Assembly: GCA_964036155.1 (NCBI GenBank)
Contig: OZ038423.1
Location: 45,585,249 to 45,649,248 of the forward strand
Direction of reading: 5' to 3'
Source: Diploscapter coronatus
Lineage: Eukaryota > Nematoda > Chromadorea > Rhabditida > Rhabditidae
Length of the DNA: 64,000 bases
Shown here: positions 16,510 to 27,800 of the stretch, in pieces
How the letters are laid out: the number at the start of each line of letters is the position of its first letter
Numbering within the stretch: the first letter of the stretch is position 1
Notes under the pieces: model-generated
What the model was told of the DNA's origin: nothing
The model's input: only the letters and a program-made list of their open reading frames with translations
Database searches by the model: none
Program-made: the position numbers and the translations under genes

Positions 16510-19500
16510 ATGTCGGCGGGCGGCAACGAGGAGGCCCAACTGGCCCAGTGCCAGGCCTACGTACAGCGACACAACATTCAGCAGCTAGTTAAGGAGGCCA
16601 TCGGTCAGTCAATCACCGGATTTCATATATTCTCTTTAAACAGGATATATGAAATATTCCTAAAGAAATATAAAATATTGATTTTTGAACCTTCAAAGGG
16701 ACGATTTTAAGAAGTCACACCCATAGAATTTCCGGTACATGTGATAGAATTAATCGACTGCGAAATCCCTACTTTACCTGAAAAGTCCCGCAAATCATAA
16801 GCACTTTATCGAATTTGGTGATGAAATATTTCAGCAAATGTTCGATTTTCTCATTTCTTTTTTCGTGCAATTAGGCTCTATTCAATTGCTCTCGCCTACC
16901 GTAATGAGAATGCTTTAAATTTATCAAATGCTTTGTTCGAAAACTTAGGCATTATTTTCTACGCTTATTCATCACAATATTGCGAAAACTGAGGGTTGAG
17001 CCATAAAAATGAAACATTTTGAGCAGGAATATTCGATTTTCACGTAGAATTTTTGAAAAGTTGAAATTTTTATTTAAATCAACTGTTTTAGTGGCCCTGT
17101 GTATTCACAAGCCCGAAAATCCGGTGTTATTCCTGAAGGAGCATTTTGAGAAGCTGAACGAACAGAGGGCTCAGGTTAGTGTATTTTTATTTAAGTTTAA
17201 TTTTTTTATCTTTCAAAATATAAAATATATTGAGAATTGCACTTAAAATATTGAAGTATTTCATATGTTTTCTCGAAAACAGTGATTTTAAATCGTCGTG
17301 AAAAACTGGAATTCGACGATGTTTTTACCTCTACGAAAAACACCCGGAAATGTCACCGCATTTCATCGATTTTCTCAGTCGAAATGGCCTTATCATTTAT
17401 CTTTATTGCCACTACGACTATTCAGTGCGTTTATGCGCTGATTTAACCGGACGCGCAATTGCGTATCGAATTGATTAGTTCATGGGTCTGCAACGGCGCT
17501 TAGGCGCTTATCTGATAACGTATAATTCGTTAATTAGGCATTATGACGCACTAACGTCTTATTTCTTATGTTGAAATCTAAGCTTCATGATTTTAAAATT
17601 TCGGGGGATATTTAATACAGATACTCTATGCATAACATATTTTTAACATTGGCACTTATATTGAGTGATATTTTAGCAGAATTTTGCATGTTAACTCAAA
17701 TATTATCGGCTAAATTTGAATTCGGCAAAAACGCTCTATATTTCAAGTATACTCATTCCTTTCATTTGATTGATTAGTCAAGATTCTAGGGCCCGCCCCC
17801 TTTAGCGTTGGAGTTTCATTCATCTTTTTCCGCACGGCAAAATTGGTCGATATTTTTCACCATTTTTCCGGCATAAATTGATTTTCCCCCGACCGCTTTT
17901 ATTCCAGCTAAAAATTCCACAGAATTTGACTTTATATTCATTTTTTCGGGAGAAGAGGGTGAGAACTTTTGAAGAGAGGGGAATTAACAGAAGTCTAAAG
18001 AAGCGAAAAATTGACGAAATAGCTTAGTTGGTCAGGAGACAGAGAGATGAAAATACGTGTGCCATGGAAAATACGATGACAAGCAAGGGGCCTTGTATTT
18101 CGCACTCTCTCTCTCTCCCTTTTCCCTCTTCCTTTCTCGCTTTTTTCTCCCCATTCTTTCTCTCCCTTTCCTCCCACTAAGCTATCGATTCTCTTGGGAT
18201 GAGAAATAGCACTGCAATAACAGAACTCTTAGACAGTCAGAAAATGAAGAAATGGTAGGCGAATTGGAGAGAAAAAGAGAAAAGATAGGGCGGCTCTGCA
18301 TTCCTGCTGCTGCTGCTGCTACTGCAGGCAACTTGCTAGCATTTCCACTCTCTGCGTTTCTGCTCCATACTATTTCTCCGACTCTGCTTCTTTTTCTCTC
18401 ACTTTTTCATACTATTTCTCTCACTCTAGCGAATTCTCATACTCTCTCCACTATTTCTGTCGTTATTTTTTTATTCAACACATATACAACTTCTCTGTCT
18501 TTAGCAGTGACACCAGTCCCCGGACCGGGTATTCGATTTTTCCAGCCAATTTCAATTATCCGAGCCGTTTGTGAATTCGCGGATTTATATCCTTTAACAT
18601 TGCTACCATATTAGGTGGTTAGCACTAGCACTATTTTTGGTAGCGTCGGATGATAGCGCGATGGGTCAGAAGTTGAGTGGTAACAGGAGGAATCAGGGCC
18701 AGGCCCAGCAAGATTCCAGTAAAGTTGGCGCTGACAAGCCTTCACCGTCGTCACCGACCAAAAAGGATGACGCTATTGAAAAACCCAAGGTAAATAATTA
18801 ACAAATCGCGTTTTTATAATGAGATTACAGTTTTTACTAGGCTATTTTATCATTATTTTGTGGCAAATTTATTCTTTCTTTAGGTTTTCTTCATAGATAG
18901 ATTTGTATCTTTCAATTCTTCTCACCTCTATTCAGAAATATATGAGGTCTCTTTGGATTCCATGATTTGTATGCGCTCTCGGTTTCGCATAATGAGTTTT
19001 ACCGCAGTGCCACTAACGCTGCTGAGCGCCCTTGAGCGAGCGAATCATTTCACGCCGAATTTACATGCGACCTTCAGACGCGAATATCTCTGGTGCAGAT
19101 AATCAAAATCTATACAGATTTGGTATAGTTTTGTAGAGCATGACCTGACGAGCATTTCTATGCAAGCTCTATCAAAAATTATCTACCCTTTGAAAAGTTA
19201 TTGACGCTTAACATTGATATTAGCAAAATAAAGTGATAAAAATCCACGTAAATCTGGCATCATTTTGTAGCTCTGACTCGTGGGACATTTCCACATATGA
19301 TTTTTTTAAAATTTCAAATATCAAACGAATACTGTAAAATCTAATTGAAGTCTCTCTCCAATAGAAGCTCACCACTTCCCCAAAATGTCAGAACTAATTA
19401 ATACCCATCATAAACCTTCCTGTAAAGTGTTTCTATGTATTCTCTAGATTGTATAGAGCATATTTACTTTCGATTCTAAGTTTCTACGATTATCAGATGA

Positions 19501-22500
19501 AAAGTTATGATGGTCTAAAATTTGTTACTTTTCCAAAAATGGATCTCTGAAAATAGAGGCCCATGGGCTTCAATTAGAGATTTACGGAGTTATGGTTATT
19601 CAAAGTTTGTTAAACTAAAGTTTTGGGCTAAAGTACAGTCGGATTTTCGTTTCAATCGCGCATAGAGCAGGTGCATTTTACTCTCGAGCCGCCACTGGCT
19701 CAATTAGCGATGCCTTTCTCTGTTTGAGGGAGAGGAAAAGCGCGCGGAGACCCCTTTTATGGACGGCGATAAACGAATATTGATTTATTCTTTAGCCAGC
19801 CTTTTTCCTATGATTAAGCATAAGACGTAAAAACCGCCTGGGATATACGAAAATTCTTCCCATTCTCAGAATACATATGACAAATATATCTTGTCTTAGA
19901 TGCAATTAAAATAATTATTTGTCGAAGAGAAGTGCAATGCTCAATATACAATATATACAATATGTAAAATTAAATTAAAAATAATACCAATTAAACTAAA
20001 GGATATGTTAGTTAAGTTGTTAAATTTTTCAAAAATTAACATAAGACAGGTTCAGAGGAATGACCATAAGCCCATTAGATTGCACTCACCTGGGTAGAAA
20101 CATACACACATTTGACCCTCTCTCACCTTCTATTGTTGTTAAGTGTGTTCCCCATTCATAACTCTGCATCTCTAGCTAGCGTTATTTTCCCATACCAACC
20201 ACTTTATGCGGGCCCCTCCTTGCTCTTTGAAAACGCGAAGCCGGCTGGCATATAAGTTTGCTGTTTTTCTCTGACTCTCTATATGTTCTTTTTTCTCTCG
20301 TTCTGAATTCCACCACGTCCCCGTTGGGTACTCTTCTTCCAAAAACTTCTTCACTTGCTTTCGGCTGAGCGCGTGTATTTTTCGGCTGTGCCTCAAAATT
20401 TTTGCCTGCTGTGGTTGCATTCCTCCGAAAATGTCTGCCAAAGTTAAAGTAGGATTTTTTTAGATTCTAAATTTTAATAATTGCAAAATTTTATTAAAGC
20501 TGAGAAAAAACACTAGTTCTACTGAAGTTAACAGTATACGTTTTGCAAACTTTAAAATACGTAAATTTTTAGGAGCAGGGTCGGACCCAGGATCAGCCCG
20601 ACGAAGACGATATTATGATTGAGCCACCTAAACGAGCGACCGGCAGAAGAACCGGAATTTCGGCAGAACCAATCAAAGAGGACGACACTGAGTACAAAAA
20701 GGTAGGGGGAGAGCTGATCTTTGTTAAAAATTCGTCTAAAATACCTAAACAAAAATGGATTTAACTTCATTTTTAATAATAACTTGATTCTCGTCTAAAA
20801 ATTTCTATGGAAACAGGGTGATATTCGTGAAAAACCTATTTTCATAGAACAATCGGGGTTTCGAAAATTTTTCCGCGAACTTTCTCTTTCATTGTTGTTT
20901 TCTGATTGAATGTTGTATTGATGTTATGACGCAGGAGGGTGATAAGGATGATAAAAATGAAAGAGAAAGAAGGGGAGAATTCAAAGATAAGAGATCTTCG
21001 AAAAGTGTAATAATTGCTCTGCCTAGGTTTTCCACTCGCTTTGATCTCCTGAAGAAATTTTTGCAAAATGAAAACTCAAGAAAATGCAAATTTGGGAGAA
21101 AATTAGACAAAAAGTCAATTTAGGTGGTCATTCCGAAGGATGACGCCACACGACAGTCTCTGGAAGCCGCCATGAGCAAGAATCTACTATTCGCTCATTT
21201 GGAGGTAGAAACAATTTAGAAATCGATATTAGAAAGTCAATAATTTGAAAATTTAGGACGACGAACAAAAGACTATGTACGACGCGATGTTCCCAGTGGA
21301 AAAATCCGCCGCAGAAACCATCATCGAACAAGGCGAAGAGGGAGATAACTTCTACGTTATCGATAAAGGAGTGAGTTTTATCTTATCGGCAATAAAAATC
21401 CTTATCATCTTGTCTTTCTTACCAGTATTTAAATCTTCTTATCGCAGTTAATTTGCTCTCACCACAGATAACAATTTCTTTATCAGGTCGTCGACGTCTA
21501 TGTGAACAATGAATATGTGCTGACGATCAACGAAGGCGGCTCCTTCGGAGAATTGGCTCTTATCTACGGAACACCCAGAGCAGCGACTGTCAAGGCCAAG
21601 GTAAACCATTTTACTGGCTATGGCGTATCAGTTTAGTGATTGTGTCAGACGTTAATTTTTGCAAAAACTTTTAACCATGGCATAATAGCTACGTGAACGT
21701 ATGCCAAATATAAGTTAGTTTTTGCAAAAATGATATTATGGCATAATGGCCAAGTGATAATGGGACAGGAATAGTAATTTTAAAAAAAAATTCAGACTGA
21801 CGTGAAATTGTGGGCTATCGATAGATTGTCCTACCGACGAATCCTTATGGGCTCCGTGATGCGAAAGCGAAAAATGTATGACGAGTTCTTGTCGAAGGTC
21901 CAGATCCTCGGTGAGTCCGGATTTTTGCAAAAATTCGATTTCTTTTAATTTATGAAAATTTCTGCCTTGTTTCTTGAGATTTGTTTTGTCAGAGAAAGAG
22001 ATGTCTTATTCTTTTTTTGGGAATCATATTTTTCGGCCGTCCTTTTCCCAGTGCTTCCGAATTGAGTTAAAGCCATCGCAGAGCCTAGAGTCGATTGGCG
22101 GGAGAGTGTAGGAATTGAAGAGAGTACAGAGAGACGAGAGAACGAAAATAAGGGAGAAAAAGGGGAGAGAGAATGTTAAAAAGAAAATAGCATGTAAATT
22201 TGAGAGAGTTATAGAATAAAACCCCCGAAGGCAAAGAAATTTCCCCTTGCTATTCGAAGATGACGTGGTCCCCTTTAAAGACGGCCTGAATATTCGCCTT
22301 TTTCCGTCTAAAATCTCGTACTTTCTCACGCTATTTCGCGAGAAAATAGCGCGCTGCGTGAAGTCGCCAAAACTATGCAGAAAAATAGGCACGTAAAGTG
22401 TGCTTTGAAGAAGTAGGAGAGGTATATGAAAATCGAAGATCTGAGGAACAAACAATTTAGCATATAATGAGATTTTACAAATTTATAAATGCATTTTAAC

Positions 22501-23355
22501 GCTATGTTTAATTTTAAACGTTGATATTAGATTATAAGCTAACATGCTGAAATTTAGCGGATCTCGACAAATGGGAGCGCGCTAACGTCGCCGATGCATT
22601 GGAAAGATGCGATTTCGAGCCGGGAACTCACGTTGTCGAACAGGTAAAATTGGCATGCTAGAGATTAACTTATTAAAAAACTAGCGCACTTTAAAATAAG
22701 CAAACGCGTTAACTTGCAGGGTCAACCTGGTGATGAGTTCTTCATCATTCTCGAGGGAGAGGCTACCGTTCTTCAGAAGCGATCTGACGACGCTCCGTTT
22801 GAGGTCGTTGGGCATTTGTCTTCTTCTGATTACTTTGGTAAGAAAATTTTAAAAAGAAGAATAAATAATTATATCGATTTCTTGTTAATCATGTTAATAA
22901 ACTAAAATGAAGATTCAAATATCGTTTTTAATTCAAATTTGCAGGAGAAATTGCTCTTCTGTTGGATAGACCTCGTGCAGCTACCGTCGTCGCTAAGACT
23001 CACCTGAAGTGCATAAAACTCGACCGAGCCAGATTCGAAAGAGTCATGGGACCTGTTCGGTAAGGAATTAACGAATATATCAAATCCCTTGAATATATAG
23101 AAATTTTGGGTATATGAAATCTCGGTATATGGAACCTTTTTAGAGCTGAGTTTCATAAGTTTAACAATCCAAATGGTTATGATATATGAACTCTGTTGAC
23201 AATAAAATACTATCTTCATCATGAATATGATGCGGATGTATTAAATCTTGATATATGAAATCCCTTCTTAAAGCTGAACTTCACTTTAATATTTCAGTGA
23301 AATCCTCAAACGCGACGTCTCCAACTACAATTCGTACGTGAAGCTGATGACGTAA
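16510..23355 (+). CDS. kin-2: cAMP-dependent protein kinase regulatory subunit, type I (KIN-2)
   Basis: Binds and inhibits the PKA catalytic subunit until cAMP is bound. Main form, 368 residues: exons 16510-16603, 17092-17174, 20573-20701, 21124-21204, 21257-21370, 21487-21600, 21796-21910, 22558-22643, 22720-22837, 22945-23059, 23298-23355. Exons 1-2 encode the docking/dimerisation domain ([16 protein letters not shown], then [15 protein letters not shown]). Residues 84-89, RRTGIS, are a pseudosubstrate with Gly at the phospho-site, as in type I subunits. Phosphate-binding cassettes are [15 protein letters not shown] (188-202) and [15 protein letters not shown] (312-326), each with the Glu and Arg needed for cAMP. 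The protein ends [12 protein letters not shown]. Length and sequence fit C. elegans KIN-2. The start follows an acceptor at 16494. Two further first exons, at 18661 and 20431, join the third exon in phase. Confidence 0.96.
16618..16655. repeat. Hairpin made of two opposed copies of the ATATATGAAATC motif
   Basis: In the first kin-2 intron, GGATTTCATATATTC is followed 14 nt later by GGATATATGAAAT,  forming arms TTTCATATAT and ATATATGAAA. It links the dispersed motif family to an inverted-repeat arrangement. Confidence 0.5.
17175..18660 (+). other. kin-2 intron upstream of the second promoter
   Basis: Contains no exon I can support. A purine-to-pyrimidine low-complexity block covers about 17950-18500, including CTGCTGCTGCTGCTACTGC at 18305 and CATACTATTTCTC words at 18368 and 18411. 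The 120-codon open frame at 18252-18614 comes from this block. The region probably contains the promoter for the alternative first exon at 18661. Confidence 0.45.
18661..18789 (+). CDS. kin-2: Alternative kin-2 first exon with N-myristoylation motif
   Basis: Encodes 43 residues starting [12 protein letters not shown] and ending DDAIEKPK, then a GTAAAT donor in phase 0. It joins the common exon at 20573 without loss of frame. Gly2 followed by Ser6 (M-G-x-x-x-S) with basic residues behind is a classic N-myristoylation signal. This form would replace the whole dimerisation/docking domain, so it should be unable to pair or bind AKAPs in the usual way and could sit on membranes. It cannot be an internal exon: every upstream AG I tried that joins exon 2 in phase meets a stop. 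The exon is open, hydrophilic and correctly flanked, but transcription is not proven. Confidence 0.65.
18790..20430 (+). other. kin-2 intron between alternative first exons
   Basis: AT-rich with no supported exon. The antisense frame at 20172-20441 lacks splice signals and overlaps the small first exon. It presumably carries regulatory DNA for the downstream start at 20431. Confidence 0.4.
20431..20448 (+). CDS. kin-2: Possible very short kin-2 first exon (MSAKVK)
   Basis: ATG-TCT-GCC-AAA-GTT-AAA is followed directly by a GTAGGA donor, in phase 0 with the common exon 124 bp downstream. The resulting subunit would start MSAKVK and run straight into the pseudosubstrate region, without a dimerisation domain. 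The upstream context (CCGAAA before ATG) is compatible with initiation. Such a short match can occur by chance, so this is tentative. Confidence 0.35.
21911..22557 (+). other. kin-2 intron with a purine-rich block
   Basis: Between the exons ending SKVQIL and starting [11 protein letters not shown]. At 22085-22220 a GAGAGAG-rich block is the reverse orientation of the pyrimidine-rich family found elsewhere, and gives the spurious 143-codon minus-strand frame at 22024-22455. No exon is seen. Confidence 0.5.
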
Positions 23356-24874
23356 TCGGTGGACATGACATCCGGGAATATATCAAATCCGGAAGAGGAT
23401 ATGTGAAACCCCCCGTACCATAACATAACTGTTTGGTAGCAATATAGCTAGATCCAAACCGAATCTTCAAGGTTTTTCTTCAAATTTTTCATATGACTTA
23501 CGAAACTTTTGTCATTTTTTCGATGTGAAAACTGTTCTTCAAACTTATAATGGACTACTTTGAATTTAGATTGGTTTCTATTATAAGTTTTGTTTCGAAA
23601 AGTACATAATTTGATTGTTTTTCGACGTTTTACTTATTATATTAGGAAACAGCGAAAGAAACACGATATTTATTGTAATGTGAAGTGCTCCACAAAAATG
23701 ATAAATTCACAGATTTCTATATAGCGAATTTAAAGTTGACTATTTTATCTTATTGGTATGATGGATGATCGTTTGTCATTAGTTTTTATTTGATGATGAT
23801 ATTGTATTTTTCGAGTTCAAAAATTTCGATTTTCCGAAAATATGCTAATTTTTGAGCTCCTTTATGTTGTGTTTGACGTTTAATTATGTAATACATCTAC
23901 CATTTCCACGAATATTAGCTTTACGTATACAAATTTAACAATTTAATCGTTTGGTTACTTCAATATTTTCCCCTAAGTTTTCGGACATTTTCGGTGTTTC
24001 CTCCTTCCATATTTTTCATACACATACAATTTTGTATTTCTATGCTTGCCTCATTTAAATTGTTTTCTACTGAAATTTTCCATCCAAGTCAAAATTCGTA
24101 TGTTTAATCGTGATTTCCGTGAAAGTCTATAGCCATTTTCATAGGCAAACTGGAATTATTACGTTAATTGTTGAAATAACGTCATATTTCAAGATAACGC
24201 CATTCGTTTCATGCATGAATATGAGGAATAATCGATGATTTTTGTTTATTTTTAAGGATTTTCTGAATATTTTCAAATTTCTGATACTATCTTAAAAATC
24301 TTGTATTACTCAACTAGTCATATGTTGAATTAACGCAATTTTGCAACATCGTCCTAAATTTATTTTTCCTTGTTTTTAAATAACTTTTCTCAGATTTTCT
24401 ATTATAATCTAGCCAAAAACGTTCTTATTTACACATAAAATAGAGAAACCTCGAATTTTATTTATCCACTAAATTGATTTCTTCGAATTAGAAAACTAAT
24501 TAACGCAGTGGATAACGCGTTAGAGTGTTATTTTGAGCAAAATATTCGTATTACACTCGCAAAATGTTTAAGGAAAAATTTATTTTAATTTTTACAAAAT
24601 TATCAACTGTTTTTCGGTCTCATTTTATATAATAAATGTTTACATAAAAGGTGAAGATCATTTGAAAATTTGTAGTTTCATTGTGAATTATGGAATATCA
24701 GTATCATCACAGACATATGACAATTACAAATTTAAAAGTAAATATCGAACATGACCAGGACATATAAAAACTCTATGCTTATATATAGACACATGAAATT
24801 CGATAGAATTAAGGCAATATTAAAAGTGCGTCACACTTTGCAATAACTTGGGTTTTTGCAGATTCGTGACACAG
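23356..24874. other. Intergenic stretch between convergent kin-2 and ANKFN1 genes
   Basis: AT-rich 3' flanks of two convergent genes. AATAAA at 24631 (plus) and TTTATT at 24579-24584 (AATAAA on minus) are candidate polyadenylation signals, both rather far from the stops. Copies of the ATATATGAAATC motif lie near 23374. A tRNA-like fragment lies at 24501-24525. No protein gene is supported. Confidence 0.45.
24501..24525 (+). pseudogene. tRNA-like fragment (D-arm/A-box)
   Basis: CGCAGTGGATAACGCGTTAGA resembles the D-arm and A-box of eukaryotic tRNA-Arg genes (I recall GCAATGGATAACGCGTTGGA). The rest of the molecule is not conserved: no acceptor stem pairs and the B-box is degenerate. It may be a tRNA relic or tRNA-derived repeat, or chance. 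Confidence 0.25.
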
Positions 24875-27800
24875 TTAAACCGCAGCTTCGTTACCTATGG
24901 CTACAGCGGCCAAGAGGTCATCTCTTCTTCGCACGAAAAGTTTACCCTTCGACCAGGGCGGCTGGAGTCTAAGTATCGGGAAGTTATCCTTAAAATTAAC
25001 GCGTTAACTTTAAACGTGCTAATTTTAGCTACCTTTAACCGTCGCTCCCTCTCCCCCACTACCGCTACGATGCAGTAGTCGTTAGCATCAGGTAGAAGAA
25101 TATCGGTATCTGGGGTGGCGCTAGATTTAGCGAATTGCTCCAGGACTAGTGAGAGAACCTAAAATGTTCGTTTTTGGCGCAATTTTGATAGTATAAACCT
25201 CTGAACTGGTAGTATTCCCACTTAACGACAATCTGACAGGCGTGCCCCTCGGTAAACTGCAATCATAAGCGGAATGCACGGTAACTGTCCCGGCAGGCAT
25301 ACGCAACTCAGTAGGTCGATCCGGCAGGTGGCTAGTCGAGTTTTCGCCGGAAATGTTTCCATTCTCCATCTTGTTATCGATGTCCGAAGCGCGACGCTTA
25401 ATTTCCATAGAGATTTTCCTTCTTCGATATAGCCTAAATTATTTAGTTGAGAATCAGTTTTTTCCTTCAAGAGTTCAATCCTTACGCGTCAATATCCCTG
25501 TAGCTCTCTTGTGGAGATCCTAGCAATGATCGTGGTCTGTTTGTGGGCAAATGCGCTATTTTCCGGACTCTCAGAGTTCCGTTGGATTCCTGATCCGAAT
25601 GGTATCCGACATCGTTTGAGTCGTCAAGATATTGGGGCTTTAGAGGGGCCAGTAAACGGCCTAGAGGAACGGCATTACGGGATACTCTGAAATTTCGAAA
25701 GAATAGGCAAATTCCAGCAAATCTAAAAAAAAAAAAACCGTACTTGACATGCTTGTCCCGCGCTTCAGTAGCAATCCTACTGATCCACCTAGCGTTCTTC
25801 CAAATTTCATCCAGCTCCTTTTGAAATTCAGCTAACACGTCATATTGAGCTTTATAAACTTTGATATCGTTTTCCAACAGACATTTGCGCTGTAATTTTT
25901 GCTAGTATCGTTATGAAAAATCAAGCGGTATACCTGCTCATATTGTGAGATCATCATGTAGTGCTCTAAGAATATGGATAGTCTACAGTACGTAGAGATA
26001 AATTCCGGCTGATACGTGCATTGATGAACTAAAATTTAACGACTGCTAAGATATTCGATTTTAACACGCTTACTCATTTCAAACACCGGTATTGGGATGC
26101 TAGAACACCCCCTGCGTTGCTCGGAACAGTCCGTAGAGATCATGCAACCAGTGGGCGCGGAGCAGACTTCTTCCGCTCTTGGGAGCAGCTAAAAATTAGC
26201 ACGTTTTTAAATTTTAAGATTTTTATATTATAATTAACATTTCTACTACACATCATATTCTTACCAAAATAATCGAAACATCGGGACTCGGCTCGATGAT
26301 CTCGGCGTGATGCAGCCTATGACCCGGAACGAGATCTGAGTCGATATCCAAATCGTGAAGCAGGGTTTGGGTGGCAGTTGAAAGTTGGCGGTGAAGTTCA
26401 CATTGCGCGGGTGTGGGCTCGAAGGGCTCATTGATGTCGGTCGACTGAATTGGCACCATTTTTGGATAAAGAGTAAATTTCGACACTGAAGATGCCATTT
26501 GGTAGTATTTTGTTAGACACACCTTAACCCACTGCCACTCCTCTTTGGTAACGTGTGGATTGTCCCTCACATGCACAAATGGTAGCATCGATGGTAAATT
26601 GTCGGGTACCACGACTCGAATGGTGTTCAGAGAAGAATGGAGCTTCATGTAGCAAAGATACAGCCCCCTAAAGTTGCCATTTGTTACCATTTTATCATTC
26701 GACATTTAGTAACCATACCGCTTCAATGGTATCTGGGAACTTTCAAAGAAGTTCAGAATATTGACGGTTTCTTTGGTTAGCGCGTCTACAGCGGGTGATG
26801 CCATTTTCTTGCGCAACAGTTTGTCGAAGGTAAGCCATCTTAGCGTTAGCCCCTGAGAAATTTAACCTTTCGATAGTTTTCTTTTCAATGTTATATACCT
26901 GGACTTGCTGATGCTGGTCTAAAAATCTAACGGTGACTAGGAAGATCGAATTTTCGTATGTCACAGGTAGATAATATAAGTGACCGATATCCTTGATACC
27001 TAACGCATGGTGCATAGATATTGCAGCGTTAATAAGTTTGGTTCGGAAGCTAAAAATTGCCAAATTAGGAAATTAACGTTTGCCAACGCTTACCTCAGGG
27101 AGATATTATTAGCATACGCGTTAGGATTTGAGTCAATTAACGAGCCTATTTGCTCCCAGCAAAGAGACATTTTCATGAGCCAATGGTGGTCGTCTTTCGA
27201 CAAAGTTGTAACGTTTTCATCGATCTTAGAAATTAACAATACTTAGAAGCATGCCAACCTCTAACGTACCGGTAAAATAGGTAAGCAGTCATCGACAGAG
27301 CACAAGACTTTACCCTCCGTGTATATTAACGAGGCCAAATAGACACCACTAAAAATTGCGCGTAATGTTAATCGTTAGAATGTCACACGTACCGAGTGAT
27401 ATGCTTTGTAAATTTCGAGCTAGCGGTGAACAACTCTTTGATGCCGTTTTTCTTCTTCTTCAACAACGAATCAGAAGCGGGGAATACTAAAATTTCAAAT
27501 TGTGCTAATTTTAGTAAACTAAAAAGCTGACCTCTTTGCCAAACTAATGATTGTCTGTGCTTTTCGATTTTGTCGGTTAGACTCGAAATATTCTCGATGT
27601 GTTCATCCCAGCCTTCACGGCGACCATCTACCTCGTTCCAGCCTAAAATTTTGAGGATTCATAGACAAATCACAGGACCCCCCTTTAAGATCATAGAAAT
27701 AGAAGATTTTGCACTTTTTGCTCAACAGAAAAGTCAAGCCTTCTCAGACATAAGTTAGGGGGTGGTGGTGCAACCAGCTCAACGTATATTTTTAAACCCT

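Noticed and set aside
18252..18614. 120-codon frame before the alternative kin-2 exon
   Set aside because: Low-complexity from the CT-rich block and a CTG run; no family resemblance.
22024..22455. 143-codon minus-strand frame in a kin-2 intron
   Set aside because: Phe/Ser/Leu-rich translation of a purine-rich block; no splice sites or domain.
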